A DNA stretch of 64,000 nt from Durusdinium trenchii (GCA_963970005.1 CAXAMN010027472.1:661930-725929); one strand, 5' to 3'. Shown: positions 24,220-36,081, counted from the first letter of the stretch. Numbers and translations: made by a program. The notes: a model not told the origin generated them from the sequence alone.

Positions 24220-24274
24220 GAACGCGTCCGAGTGTGGGAGACCCGAACGCGGCAGTGCGTGGCGCAGCTCCACG
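24220..24274 (+). CDS. WDR18: WDR18-like exon (RVRVWETRTRQC)
   Basis: ERVRVWETRTRQCVAQLH, matching ETVRLWDVQSKQCIRTVALKG. It is preceded by a run of eleven C and CAG. The right end is not fixed; a GC donor at 24275 gives a phase that suits the next candidate exon. Confidence 0.85.
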
Positions 24275-24802
24275 GCCAGCGCGACGTGCAGCTTGGCAGA
24301 GCGTCGGCCAGCGGGTCGGCCGGGGAGACCCAATCTGACTGGTGCGGCAGGTCGCAAGGAATGAGGGTGGCTGGATCCTAAGGTATCTAATTTTAGTCCG
24401 GGGGTCATTCCCCTTAGTTTTCTAAGCACCAGTCAGTCAAAGGGAACCTGCCACCACAGGGGTGAAGGGGCACATCAACAAAGCCCCGAGAAATACAGGC
24501 TGAACCGGCAACAACATGGAAAGCACCAGCGCAAGAATTTCGACACCTTCTTCATAAACGAAGCAACCCAAAAAGAGTTGAGAGTCGTTTGTTTCATGTT
24601 CCTGAGATTTTTTTACATTCTAGACCCCGCATAACTCCTGGCTCAAATCCCCATCACTATTCTTGGTAAAACGATGTAAACGTGATATATAAATTCATGT
24701 GAACCACCTAGAGTCTCGACAGGGGCCCCTTCTGCTGGAGAATTTTCTCTGTCTTTACAACCTTGCACTCGACCCTCAGCTTTCTCAGGAAGATCTCAGC
24801 AG

Positions 24803-24878
24803 TGAAAATCTTGCGACGCATGCCACACCTGCCCTCCCTGCCGCCTTTCCAGCCGCAGCTTGGAGTGCTAAAACACCG
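24803..24878 (+). CDS. WDR18: candidate WDR18-like exon (LPSLPPFQ)
   Basis: KILRRMPHLPSLPPFQPQLG then VLKH. The proline-rich wording resembles the PGLPLPHFNKHLLG segment after the last WDR18 blade. The left edge could be 24800. The phase with the next placed exon does not close, so one more exon is likely. Confidence 0.45.
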
Positions 24879-26068
24879 GTCCTCATGCTGGTTGCGGAGG
24901 GAACAACATCGCACTTTCAAAAAGCCGTGTTGGTGTCCAAACCCTGGGGCAAAAACCACATCCTCAGGTGGTTTGGGTGGTGGGTTTGGGGCGTTGAACT
25001 ACAGAGGATGTGCTTGGAGCCCTACTACAAAAAGTAAAACAAGTAATTAGCCTGTAGCTCCTAGAACTCCCCCCCACAAAAGGAAACTAAACACAAAAGA
25101 GCCACTCATTACAAGGATGCATTTCTTTTTGGGAAGAATCTTTGGTCTGCTTGCTTGATTTTGTCGTGCCCAAGAAGGCTATAGTCGTGCCACCCGTTTG
25201 AACTTGGATCCTTCGCCGATTCGTGGGATGGAAGATATCAAATGTAGGTGCGTCCAGCATTCTTTTTTTCTGCATATTTTTTTCCGGAGCATCCTTTGTT
25301 CGCATCGCGGATGGTCCATGAGTTTTGGGTTCCACATCGCGTGTCATGTGCCGAAAGACATCGAGTCTTTATCAAGGACGGGTCGTTGCAGGGAAGAGAC
25401 CCACATGGAACCTGAACATGGACCAGACTGGAAAACAATTCTCCGAATACCAGCCCCCGTGGTTTTTGGAGTTTCCATGGTGGGTCTGGGGTTCCCCGGG
25501 TGTAGACAAGAAGAGGGGAACCGGGCGCGACCGGAGCTTCGGAGGGACTCGTGACTGACCGAACTGGTCATCAGAACCCGGGAACGTTGAACTCGTTCGG
25601 TTGTGAAGGCCGGGAACGTTCACATTAAACTCCTTCGGTCGGTCGTTCGGTCCCAAGAAGTTTGGGGTCGAAGACGACCGAAGACGTGGAGACGAAGGAC
25701 CTGACGGCGACCGTCGAAAAGACACGATGTGGTTTCACTGCACTGCAAAGCCTGACTTTGATATGCGTTTTGAGAGGATCGGTTGGAAAGCACACTCAGC
25801 AATGAGGATTTGGTGGAATGGTCAACGGTGTGAAACCCGGTATAAACCAAATCCCCAAAGGTAGTGCTCTGCTAGTATTAGAACTTGTTACCAAAGTGTT
25901 ACAAGACTCTTTTTCTTGGTCGCCAGAGAAGTACACATGCTTCAACACACTGGAGAGTTTTCCAGAAATCCAGCAGCACTGGGCACAGATGATCTGACGG
26001 ACTAGTTATATAAATCTCTTGAATCTTCCAGGTCCAGCGTGCGACGTTTGTCCCTGTGAAGGTTCCAG
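24879..26068. other. intron region of the WDR18-like gene
   Basis: No exon recognised. Positions 25385-25445 carry a minus-strand copy of a repeat that is also present at 30958-31018 (shared string around TCCATGTGGGT). Confidence 0.5.
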
Positions 26069-26184
26069 CGGCTGCTCTGCGAGGAGCTGCCGGAGCGAGT
26101 GCTGCGCGGCGTCAGTGGGCGGGAAGCGCAGCTGAAGGAGCGGATGGCACCCTATGCAAGGGCAGAGGCGGGCGAGACCAACAG
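26069..26184 (+). CDS. WDR18: probable WDR18-like C-terminal exon
   Basis: Open, GC-rich, charged frame: RLLCEELPERVLRGVSGREA followed by QLKERMAPYARAEAGETN. A weak match to the LQAVLCSTMEKSV...QLRVRVTELED tail of WDR18. Acceptor CCAG|C, donor GT. The split codon AG|C gives serine with the exon at 29715. Confidence 0.55.
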
Positions 26185-26556
26185 GTGGCAGGTGTGGCAG
26201 GTGTGGCAGGTGTGGAGAAGGATGCTGTGAGGCTTCTTACAGTACATTTATAACTGAACCCGGAGTGGATTCGATAGAACAAGCAGCCCTGCTTCGATGA
26301 CATTGGCAAGACATGAGTCGGATGTGCCATGATATGCGATTTTCGACTGGGCCTTCAGAAAAAGAACCACCATGACTGTCAAGAGGCTCCACGTTTTTTG
26401 CTATGGCCACTTGCTTGATTGGGGAGTGAAGACTAGGACTGACGCCGAAGTCAGAACAAAAATACCAGAGACATGGTTTGTCTCCGCAGACGGCTCATTT
26501 TGGTGAACTAGGGTACCAAGGTATCGAGACCCAATGCCAGAGGTGAGCGAGAAGGG

Positions 26557-26640
26557 TCTTCTTCTTCTTCTTCTGCTTCTTCTTCTTCTTCTTCTTCTTC
26601 TCTCCTTCTTCGTTATTCTTCTTCCTTCTTCTGTTCTCTA
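26557..26640 (+). repeat. (TTC)n microsatellite
   Basis: About 80 bases of TTC/CTT units with few interruptions. Confidence 0.95.
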
Positions 26641-27477
26641 CAGCTTTCTCTTCGCATTCTGTGGTTCGGCCACTCGTTTATCTCCACGGTGAAGATCTGG
26701 TCACAAGAAACCGGTGGCGTTTGGGGATGACGTTGGTGCTGGATGATTCTTCAGCTTCTATGGTGATGGAGCTGGTCTCCCACAATCAAAGGCAGTCTGT
26801 GACATTGAGCTCAGTTACAGATCCCACAATCACGTCAGTGAAAACATTCACTGCTCGCAGACTGCCTTTGGTCGACGCCGCAGTGTTGGCTTCAACACCT
26901 CAGAGTATACCGAGGAGTTGCCAGGAAATCAACGACAATGGCACCCTGGCCCTGAGTCCGACAGTTTTCCTCTTAAACCAGTGGTTTTCAGGGTCCATGG
27001 GATCGTCTTCAGCGGGTAATTGGTCCCACTCCTCCACCTAGCCTACTCCTCCGCCTGGTGGTGATGTCTATCTTTTGTTTTTCCTCTCCGGTGAAGTCTC
27101 AATGTCCGCATCCCCACCTCTGAATGCGCCTCCCACGCATGCACACGCGCAGGGCATGCTTGAGCACGTGCATTGGGCCTCGGGGGTCTTGGCCTCCAAG
27201 GCAAGAAGACGACCGGAGCGCGGAGCGGTTCGATTGCTCGAAGGGTCACTGGAGTGGGGATTTGGAATTGGAGGCTTCGCAAAACATAACAAAGCAAACG
27301 AAAACACTCCCTGGAATCATCATGCGAAGTGGAATCCAATGTTTGCAGAGGAAAATGGTCATTCAAGGGGCCATGCCATCCACTTCCATGATAATTCCAG
27401 GGAATGTCATTGGGCTGCTTGGTATTTTTTCCGCGACAGCGAAACTCCAGAATCTTCAGCCATAGGCCACAGCAAAG

Positions 27478-27590
27478 ACTTCGGAGCAAGTTCCAGAGCA
27501 GGTTCCGGAGCAAGTTCCAGAGCAGGTTCCGGAGCTGGAGCAGGTTGCGGAGCAGGTACCGGAGCCGGTTCCAGTGCCAGTTCTAGACAA
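27478..27590 (+). repeat. GGAGCAGGTTCC minisatellite
   Basis: Six or more imperfect 12- to 24-base units of the form CGGAGCAAGTTCCAGAGCAG. It gives alternating Ser/Gly/Ala or Arg/Phe/Gln frames that are not genes. Confidence 0.9.
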
Positions 27591-27784
27591 CATTTTCGGA
27601 GCTTCCGAGCTGAGAGATCGTCCAAGTCACCGTCCTAAACTCCCGCTTCCCGTGCAGATTCAGCTTCGACACCGAAGTTTTGGCAGGTGTTGCATTTCTT
27701 CCTGCGGCATGCGGGTTATTGAACGTCCATGAATCAGCATGTTACCGGGCTGGATTGGTGGGTCTCTTTAGAGAAGTGTATGAG

Positions 27785-27935
27785 GCCTGTCTGGGTGTCC
27801 TGGACTACCCCACACTACTATCCGGGATCTAGACAGGACACCTATTGTATCATTGGATGGTCACCATCCAATGGGGTGTCCTGGCTGGACTACCCTACGC
27901 TATTTGGCATCTCCATTCAATACCCATTCGATGGT
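27785..27935. repeat. MITE-like inverted repeat, double copy
   Basis: GCCTGTCTGGGTGTCCTGGA reads inward from the left and AGACAGGACACC from the right. A second partial copy in opposite orientation (GGGTGTCCTGGCTGGACTAC) is directly adjacent. Same family as 20665, 38131, 49556 and 51030. Confidence 0.7.
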
Positions 27936-28502
27936 AGGTAGGAACCGTTTGCGATTTTTACATGTCTTTACGGTCTTTCCGCTAAAGAGCCGGTTTTTCC
28001 TGGCGCTTGGCGTGAAGCTGCGTCATCAGCCATTCCCTCCCCATCGAACTACTTTGAGACTGTCTATTAGCTAGCCTCCAAAAGAGGGCGTCGCTTGTGC
28101 GTCGGGTTTTGGGGTCGCTTGTGGGTCGCTTGTGCGTCGGGCTTAAGGACTTAACCTAGCCATTCACGATGTCACTGTGAGCCTCAACTCTTATGTCATC
28201 TCTACACAAAGTATCTCTAGCTGGGCTAGACATGAGCAGCGTTTTAACTTCCCCTCTTCATTTTGAGTACGGGACCGGTGAAAAATCAACAAAAGCAGTG
28301 ATTTTAGCTGATATTTGTAAGGTTAGTAAGGTTTGCCGTAAGGATCTGCAGCAGAGCAAGTTACCGTAGGGCTGCCGCAAGTTGAAGTTGCTTGCTTTCA
28401 ATCCATCTGGGCCAAAATATTGCAGCAGGGACATGTATCCTTGGCCGTAAACACAACGTAAGGATAACCTTGCACATAGGAAAACATAGGAAAACGTAAG
28501 CA

Positions 28503-28935
28503 TTGCGGAAGACCTACCTTAAGACTGGAATTGTCGTAAAGAAAGATCACATCTTTTTGAACACCGCCCACATGTCTTGCATGAGCTATGAAGCGGCCCG
28601 GCCCGCTGCACAGCCCAAGCCAGCAGCTGCTGTGCAGCCGGAAGTGTTCAAGACTTACCGCGTCAGCTTCCGGCAGGGCATGACTCGCCCTCAGTTCCGC
28701 GAGCAATGTCGGTGCAATGTGCGAGGGCTGGTTGACGACCAGATTATTGAAATCGCTTTTCAGGCACAGATGACGTATTCTTCTCTCCGTTGGAGGGAGA
28801 GGATTTCCTGCATCACCTGCGTGAAGTGCCCTTGGCGTGGCTCTGCACACTATGATGTGGAGAGTGGATGGGTGGAGATCCATGGGATGCCTCTACAAAG
28901 GTCACGATCATGCTGCAAGACGAACGCTCGGGACT
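28503..28935 (+). CDS. ORF with CxxCPW zinc-finger-like module, origin unknown
   Basis: An open frame with protein-like wording: YEAARPAAQPKPAAAVQPEV, then FRQGMTRPQFREQCRCNVRG, then CVKCPWRGSAHYD and GWVEIHGMPL. A CxxC pair is followed about 24 residues later by HDH, but that HDH is in the neighbouring frame near 28895, so the copy may be frameshifted. It resembles CxxC...HxH zinc modules (WRKY/GCM/FLYWCH or transposase DNA-binding types). It lies in the shared intron and may be a mobile-element remnant. No function is assigned. Confidence 0.4.
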
Positions 28936-28959
28936 ATGAAGGCATGTTTTTTTCCTTCC

Positions 28960-29235
28960 GACACACACGACTCAACTTATCAGACCTGCCATCGATGGCA
29001 AGCCTTAGATCACAGAGAAATGGCCATCCTTAGATCACAGAGAAATGGCCATTCTGAACTTGTGAGTGTCGGTTGCGCATGGATGTAGGATGTGATGATG
29101 TGGCCATGGGCCAATGATTCCATTATCCCACCCCGCCACCCCCGCCCCCCACACACACGACTCTCAACTTATCAGACCTCTCATCGATGGCAAGCCTTAG
29201 ATCACAGAAAAATGCATCATTAGATCGGTTGCGCA
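28960..29235 (+). repeat. direct duplication of about 70 bases
   Basis: The segment ACGACTCAACTTATCAGACC...ATCGATGGCAAGCCTTAGAT at about 28966-29020 recurs at about 29157-29210 with few differences. Inside the first copy, the string TTAGATCACAGAGAAATGGC is itself doubled. Confidence 0.85.
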
Positions 29236-29261
29236 CGGATGTATAAGATGTGATGTTATGG

Positions 29262-29525
29262 CCATCGATGCGTAAGTGATCCAAGTGTCGATGCGTAAGT
29301 GACCCTCGAGGCGGAAGTGACCCAAAAGTCGATGGCAAAGTGACCCTCGATGCGGAANNNNNNNNNNGCGGAAGTGACCCAAAAGTCGATGGCAAAGTGA
29401 CCCTCGATGCGGAAGTGACCCAAAGTCGATGCGCAAGTGACCCTCGATGCGGAAGTGACCCAAAAGTCGATGGCGTAAGTGACCCTCGATGCGGGTCTTG
29501 ACCCAAAAGTGGATGCGTAAGTGAC
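29262..29525 (+). repeat. tandem array GTGACCC...TCGATG, broken by an N gap
   Basis: About ten units of 20-21 bases, alternating GTGACCCTCGATGCGGAA and GTGACCCAAAAGTCGATGGC forms (about 41-base higher-order unit). The 10-N gap sits inside it, so the array is probably collapsed in the assembly. Confidence 0.93.
29358..29367. other. assembly gap (10 N)
   Basis: Ten N bases inside the tandem array. All joins between the left part of the window and 29.4 kb onward depend on this scaffold link. Confidence 0.99.
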
Positions 29526-29714
29526 CCCCTCTGCCTCCAAAAAAGAGGTGATACCCTAGGTTTCCAAGACCATTTAAAGAATGGTTGACCTGTTTTTAGT
29601 GTAAAATCCTTAGTTGATTCAGTAAAGCCTATTAAATTGGAAGCCCAGGGAGATACCAAGGGGGTGTGCATCCTCGCCCTCCCCCGACCGACCCGACGTG
29701 CGCCCGGAGGCGAG

Positions 29715-29778
29715 CGAGGGCACCGACCTGGGGGACGAGCTCCTGCGGGCCAAAGAGAACGAGACGCGCTGGGCCAAG
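29715..29778 (+). CDS. WDR18: probable WDR18-like C-terminal coiled-coil exon
   Basis: EGTDLGDELLRAKENETRWA plus K, a charged helix comparable to TELEDEVRNLRKINRDLFDF at the end of WDR18. Acceptor GCGAG|C completes the serine codon opened at 26184. A GC follows AAG. The final exon with a stop codon is not identified. Confidence 0.55.
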
Positions 29779-32700
29779 GCGGCCGAAGTCGTGTGTAGCA
29801 GGACAACAAGAAGACCACGGAGAGGTGGAGTTTGTTCGGTTCTAAGGAAACGGTTTGTGAGAATCAGCAGGTGTTGGGGTGTCAGAGTGTGGGGCTGAAT
29901 CAGCTGTGGATCAGGATGGTTACACGCCAGCTAAACGTGATCCAATCATGACACAAACGCACATGTTGTACATAATACACATACAATTATATATATATAC
30001 ATTCTGGTGTGTAGTTCAGAGAAGAAACTGTCATCAGTGACATATTTGACACATTTCAATCACACTACAACACACATTACTCATATTGCAAGATGAGACA
30101 CTTCCTATTGGCTTTAGTATTGATACCCCATCTTCTGCAAATTGGGAACCACCCTGGACTTCCATCCCTGCAAACTAGATGAGCGAAGACAAGATGGCAT
30201 AGAGCCTAACAAGAGCACGACATGCTCAACCCAGAATGGTGGAATTTTGTGTTGCGAACGCCCCCAAAAACCGCGGGCGACTGCAGTCGCCCAAGAAACA
30301 GCCCGGCCCGCGTTCACGGGGTTAAAACCAACAACTCCGTTTTGTTTTTTTGGACTTCAAAAAACGGCCCAAACTCTTTGGGAGCCTGGACTCTTTGCGT
30401 CTTTGTAGCCAGATGACACCAGTCTGTACTCTTTGCGGACCTGGTTAGCGCCCAATCAGTGGACCCGATGAACTCTATCGCGACGAAAAAAACAATGTAT
30501 CGTGGCCTCATGTTGACGGGTTTTTGTTCTTCTCTCCTCCAACCACTTTCCAAGGATCGTTCCTACAATATATCGAACACATTGCTTCTTTCGGATGCTG
30601 CACCTGCTTCCTTGCAGCCACTCGACCTCATCGCAGATGACACCACTCTGAAGCTGCGATTGAATTCCTTCCAAAAACCGATGTGCTGATTTTCCACTAC
30701 TGTAGGCCACTGCCACTTCCCCTGACTGGCCAAAATTGAATCCGCCCATCACCGCGGTTGGTTCCTGATTTCTCGGATCGTGGTTGCACCCGGAAGCTTC
30801 GTGGTGTTATCCGCAGGTGGCCAACCAGCTCTATCGCATCGTGACGGAGCATGGCCTGGACCGCTAGGTGCGGACGGTCGCCATGGTGGATCCATGGTGG
30901 ATCCCAGTCGGTCTCCACTGGATACACCCGGGAAAATTCACCACTGGTTTGTAGAGGCAAGTAGTCTTCCAGTCTGGTCCATTTTCAGGTTCCATGTGGG
31001 TTTCTTCCCAGGTGTATGGGGTGTGGACGTCGGAAAGCCCTCCCTTTCTCGCCCCGCCCCTGGCGGGGTAGACTGTATATGGTGCCGTCGTTCCGGACCG
31101 AATCCAGGGAGGTGAAACTGAGCTACACACCTAGGGATCAGGAATCAAAGGGTGCGTTTCCTGAACAGAGTGGTTCTTCTGGTGAACCATGGCCTCCCAT
31201 GTAGGCCGGTCTTGGGGTGAATTGGACACCCCCCGAATCACCGTCTAAGTCTATGGTTTTGGAGCTCCCCGTGAGGCTGAGGGGAGCTCTGCTCAAGGTC
31301 TCGAACCGACACACACCGGGCCCTCGGCTTGGGGCCGTCTCGTTCCAAAAAGGAAGCGTTTGGCGAACGATTCATGTGCCGAAAACCGGCGAAGCTGGAA
31401 CAACGTTTAGAGCTTCACGCGGAGAAGTGAGAAAGAACACTGGTTTGGAAGGAGAACAGGTCAAGTCGAACACGGGCAAACCTCCGACTTCGGGGGTGTT
31501 CGATTTGCTCATGTTGAAACCTGGGTCAAAACCGGATGAAGCAGACCTCCCTTGGGTCGCCGCTCTCCTGGTCGACGCGTTGGGAGTGCGAAGTCTCAGA
31601 GAGAGGCCTTCGGACGAGAGAGGAGGCTTACCATACCAGGTTTTTCAGAACCCTGGTTCGACTCTCCTATAGGCCTATAGGATCTAGAATCTATAGGTAC
31701 CCCAGGTAGCTCGGGTCCTAGTTCAGGTCACTGAACCTCTAAAATTCAATCACGGTTGTTCGGAGCTTTTCCACTGGCTCGTGTTCAAGTATAGATGATC
31801 GACTCTGTTTGGAGGCTGTCGACTTCATGGAAGCATATGAAAGCTGTCGTTGCTGGGGAGGTATGGTAACTACTATAACCATGTCCAGGACCTTCACAGT
31901 GAGCTTTCTGGAGTCGCGAAGTCACTTGCGACCGAACTTCCAGGCCGAAGTCACCACCAAAGTCATCCAGGAACTGGTCACGAAGAACCCAGGGTCATAG
32001 GATGTCACAGGAACCTTTGCATCATCATATCCTTGAGGGGAGGGAACCCCGGGAAGGATTCCACATTCCGAGCCAGGTGGAGCTGCCGCACCGCACGTGC
32101 CGCGCCAAAACCCCAAGCAGCGATGCGATGCCAAAGGGAGCGACGGGTTCACGCGCGTGGGGGAGCGGAGGAGCACCCCTTTCTCCCACGAAACGAACAC
32201 GGAGGACCAGAGTTGGGTGCCATCCGAGGAAGTCAGGGTGCAGGGTGCGTCACATCGCATCCACGGCCAACTTTGGCTTAAAAAAGGGACGAGCCAAACA
32301 CCCACCCCGACCATGTCATTTCAGGTAAGGTTTTACCTGGTTGGAGACGCAGGAACAGCAGGTGCCCTGGATCAGATTCTTGGAACATCCACTGATCTTC
32401 CCGAACGGGCCTCTTGTGGCCACGGACCCGCCGGGCGCCCGGTGGCTTTGGCTCGGCTTAGACCCCCGAGGCATCGACGGTCATGTCTGCAATCTACCGC
32501 CCCCGTTCATGGCTTGAGTTTCCAACCTAATAGCAATGGCCTCCAAGCTTAAGTGTTCCCAAAAAAATCTAGAAACCAAATCATTAGTGCGAGCGCTTCT
32601 TCGAGGAAGCTTCCCCGGCCGCCCTAAACTGGAAGAAGCGTGAGCTATCCTGCGTCCTACCTAGGAGCGTCCTGTACCTACTAGCTACCTCAGTTCCTTA

Positions 32701-32818
32701 CTCAATTAAGTAGGCGCCTACTCAATTAAATAAGGGGGGGAGCGGGCTTTAAAAACACCATTAACCACCCCTTACCAGCACTCGCCAACAGGTCTCATGA
32801 AGACTGTCGACCGTTCAG
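29779..32818. other. right part of the 20.4-kb purL intron
   Basis: No exon recognised. It contains a (TA)n tract at about 29988-29998, a plus-strand copy (30958-31018) of the repeat at 25385-25445, and a CTAGGAGCGTC/CTACTCAATTAA block (32650-32735). Several frames of 70-150 codons occur but have no protein-like wording. Confidence 0.5.
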
Positions 32819-32862
32819 GTTCTCATCGACTGCTCCAATGGCGCCAGCGACTATGGCAACAA
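32819..32862 (+). CDS. purL: purL placed exon 12, right border of the nested gene
   Basis: VLIDCSNGASDYGN plus two bases of a lysine codon. It matches ILIDASNGASDYGNK of plants. Acceptor TTCAG|G continues PPLQ of exon 11 in phase. Donor GC (gcgaca). Confidence 0.95.
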
Positions 32863-34649
32863 GCGACATGACTGGAATTGAGGATCCTCCCACAGACACG
32901 ACCCATGGGACCATTTGTGGCCGAGAAACGGCCAGGGGTGGTTGAAAAGGGGTCAATGTAGGCGTTTCTTTTCCCATACGTGTGTCTGCGTCCTGCAGAT
33001 TAACATGGACCTCCTTTTTCCTTGAGGGGTCCACTTGCGTGGTCCATGTCCACGACCATTCGAGGCATGTGGGGGAACCGGACTCGGCGCCCCCGCAGTA
33101 CTCTAGACGGCCACTTCCGTCGGCGACGATTGGACATGGTCCACTTGCTGGGTTGACACCATGTCGCTGGACGGGAAAGAAACACTCGAATTTCATCCCA
33201 GGACTGGACATCTTCCTGATCCTCTTCATTTCCAACGTCTTCCCCTTTAGTTCAAGGGGGCTCCATTTGCTCCACCCTCCCAGTTTGCAGAACCTCTGTG
33301 GTTCTGCTGTGTCCGCGATGCAGAAACCATCTGCGCCGCGGATGGGTCGTACCTGAATGACGTACCTGGATCTTCCCGGTGACCGACCATTGATCCCCTG
33401 TCCAGGTCACCAGTTCCAGGTCTGTAAGTTCGGTCAGCCGCGAGTTATGGTCTTTGGAAGTTGGAAGACTACCCTCTCTCCCACAATCATGGAAGTGGAA
33501 CATGGCAGCGTTGGACCATTGGAAGACTGTTTTCCTCTACGAACTGGGGGTGCCATCCACTTCCATGATAGTTTCAGGGAGGGTCCATTCCTTTCAGGAA
33601 CGGCCCGTGCTGCGGTTTCCGCTGCCACTTCCGTCCACATGCTACGGGTTTGACCGACATGCTGTTCTTGTCGGTCTGGGGGAGAAGAAGAAACCATACT
33701 CGGTGGCGTGCCGACCAGGTGTTCCTTGGTGTCACTGGACCTTCGTCACTGGTAGAGCCCAAGTCAAGAGAAGAACATCTGTGGCCATTTCGGAACCTGA
33801 GAATTCGAGTCGAATGAGAGGATCGGACACAGAAACGATGTGAAATCCGGGGGCATTCACTGGATTCACTGAAGAAGCCACTAGGAACAAGTGCCACGCT
33901 ACTAGGAAATCAGTGCCTTACTACTAGGAGCAAGAAGCTAGTAGAAACAAGAACTCGTCCTTCGTTCTCTTCCGACCCTTAGGACCCCCAGGGCGGTTTC
34001 AGACCGTGGACGGTGGACCAGACCGGACGGTCGTCGGTTGTCGCGACGGTGACCGAGGTTTGGCGAGCCGTTGATCTGTGGCTGGACCAGGCGCCGTTGA
34101 TCTGTGGAAACGCGAGGTGGAGCTGGGGTGTTTTCCACCCACGGGCTGTCTAGGAAGGATTTGGGCTACCTCTCTGGCGATGTTTGATGCTGCGAAGTTT
34201 CTTAGAGCGACCTCCTCCCACAAAATTCACTGAATTCTCTTGAGGTGGCACTTTTGAGTGGCATAGCATAGGCAGTCATGTTATTCCTTTCAGATTGGGA
34301 AGGGACAACGCTTATTCTCCCAATTGGTCATCTCCTTCCTTTATGATCATCATCCCACGCAGATAGGATCTGGATAAATTTGGAGCAAATCGAAGACAGA
34401 ACAGCATTCCTGTTGGTTTCATACAGAGCTCCCACTGCTCGGCATCTCATATACACTTTGGCTGGACTAGACGAAGATAACAGCTTCTTTGGCCCCTGTT
34501 GTTTGCAAGGAAGGAGAAACCCGGATCTGGGAGGCTCCAGGTGGTGATCCTTCGGATCACGCTTCGGCGCCGCCGAGCTTCGTTCACCCGTGCACCCACA
34601 CCGGCGCCACCGGTCGAGTCGAGCGCGCTGCCACCGCGTCGTTTGGGAG

Positions 34650-34721
34650 AGGTCCTGTGGGATGCGCATGCCCAGCGGCGAGCGCTTCGAGTGGGTCAAG
34701 CCCATCATGCTGAGCGGAGGA
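34650..34721 (+). CDS. purL: purL placed exon 13
   Basis: RSCGMRMPSGERFEWVKPIM then LSGG. It matches GMRLPSGDRREWLKPIMFSAGIG. The left edge is 34650 or 34652. Donor GT. The preceding FGEP exon and a short following exon (GQID-like) are not found. Confidence 0.88.
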
Positions 34722-36081
34722 GTCCGTCGTCGGGGGTGGGTCGGGCGCTGATTATCGGTGGGTGCCCCAAATACAATGATCTGTCGCAAAGCGCCCTCTT
34801 CTTTGTTGTAGACGGGGGTGTGAACATGTTTGAAATATAATCTAAGATGATCGAGAAAAACAACAAAAACAAACATCCCTGAGAATTGACCCGTGGTCGA
34901 ACGACCATGTCCGAAGACGAACCCTGTGATGGACTGTCCATGTCAATCTAGAGGGTCATGTGCTCGGGTCGCAGGTGGATGGATTCTGCGATTCCTCATC
35001 TTCATCGGATTTCGCCTCCTCATCTTCCCGAGTCAACTTCAACAACCCACCGTATGGTCTGAATCCCAAAGAACCCCCCCTTCTGCCTGGATCCAGTGAC
35101 CAAACTTCATCTCATGACTTCAGTCACTAGTGACTTCGCCCTTGAGGTTCGGTCGTTCCAGGGACTCCGAGGTCGTTCGGTCACAAACAGGGAGGTCCGG
35201 AACACGCGCAGCTGCCGGGTCCAGCGTGGCTTTTTGGTCCGGACCGCCTGGAAGCCTGGACGATGCCAGCCGCCTAGAAGTTCAGTTCGACTCTATTTTG
35301 ACCGGCTGAAGGTTTCAGGAAGTTCCTGGACTCCGGTCCCCGTTCGTCAGAGCATTCTTTTTATAGTCTTTGACTCCCAGGATACATGTTGGCCCCCTAC
35401 AGGCTCAGCGTTGGGCTGAAGGGACGATGCCCGTCCTGTCGTGGGCGGGCGGGGTTCGCTCTCCGCTGGCGGGGTGTGATCTCTATTCTTCGTCTCACCG
35501 AGCGTTCAGAGACCATCTTTTGGGGTTGTGCTTTTAGCCGGATTCCAAAGTGCGTTGTTGAGCCTGTAGAGTGTAGAGTGGGTGAAAGATGGTAAAGGAA
35601 GACCATGCAAGACTAAGTGAACTGAGACCATCCAAGACTATGTGAGCAACTGCCAAAACGTGCAAAGACTAATTTAGTAAAGAGCGGTGGTGGTGACCTG
35701 CAAAAGCGATAGGACCCCCCTCAAAAGCGATAAGCTTGCTGAATGATGTCCTTTGCTTGACGCTATGTTCCCAGAGTCTCCGCTGGCCAGGACTGGGTCA
35801 AATGGACCATGGTCACTTGGTGAAGGAAGAGCCTCAGGTGCCGCGGGCGGAGCGCAGCAACGAACGGAGCAGAAGCCGAGTGCTCCTTTTTTGAGTGTTT
35901 TTTGAGTGCTCCTTTCGAAACACCGGAGAGTCCCTTTTTTGTTTCAATCCTTTTGTTGTTTTTGTATTGATGCCCCCGACTCTTTCGGAAGATCCTTCAG
36001 AACTCATGGAAGTTCTTTGTTTTTTCCATTAATTGCATCCGTTTTGACCTTCATCCCTTCGGTTTCGGCCATGGTGAACAG

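Larger units (their letters stand above)
13964..29778 (+). other. WDR18: WDR18/Ipi3-like gene nested inside a purL intron
   Basis: A WD40 propeller protein read from 14 exon pieces in order. The pieces align repeat by repeat with WDR18/Ipi3, a subunit of the Rix1 (PELP1-TEX10-WDR18) complex in nucleolar and nucleoplasmic 60S pre-ribosome maturation. Nine junctions join in phase. The start ATG is at 13964; probable C-terminal coiled-coil exons lie at 26069 and 29715. At least two short N-terminal exons and one near 25 kb are not placed. The whole gene sits between purL exons 11 and 12, on the same strand. An N gap at 29358 separates the last exon from the rest. Other WD40 families are possible, but the insert pattern and linker wording favour WDR18. 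Confidence 0.8.

Noticed and set aside
27060..27640. 187-codon frame with Ser/Gly repeats
   Set aside because: The second half is the GGAGCAGGTTCC minisatellite and the first half has no recognisable content.
29123..29818. 231-codon minus-strand frame with repeated VTSASRVT-type wording
   Set aside because: It is a product of the tandem array and includes the N gap. The supported reading at 29715-29778 is on the + strand.
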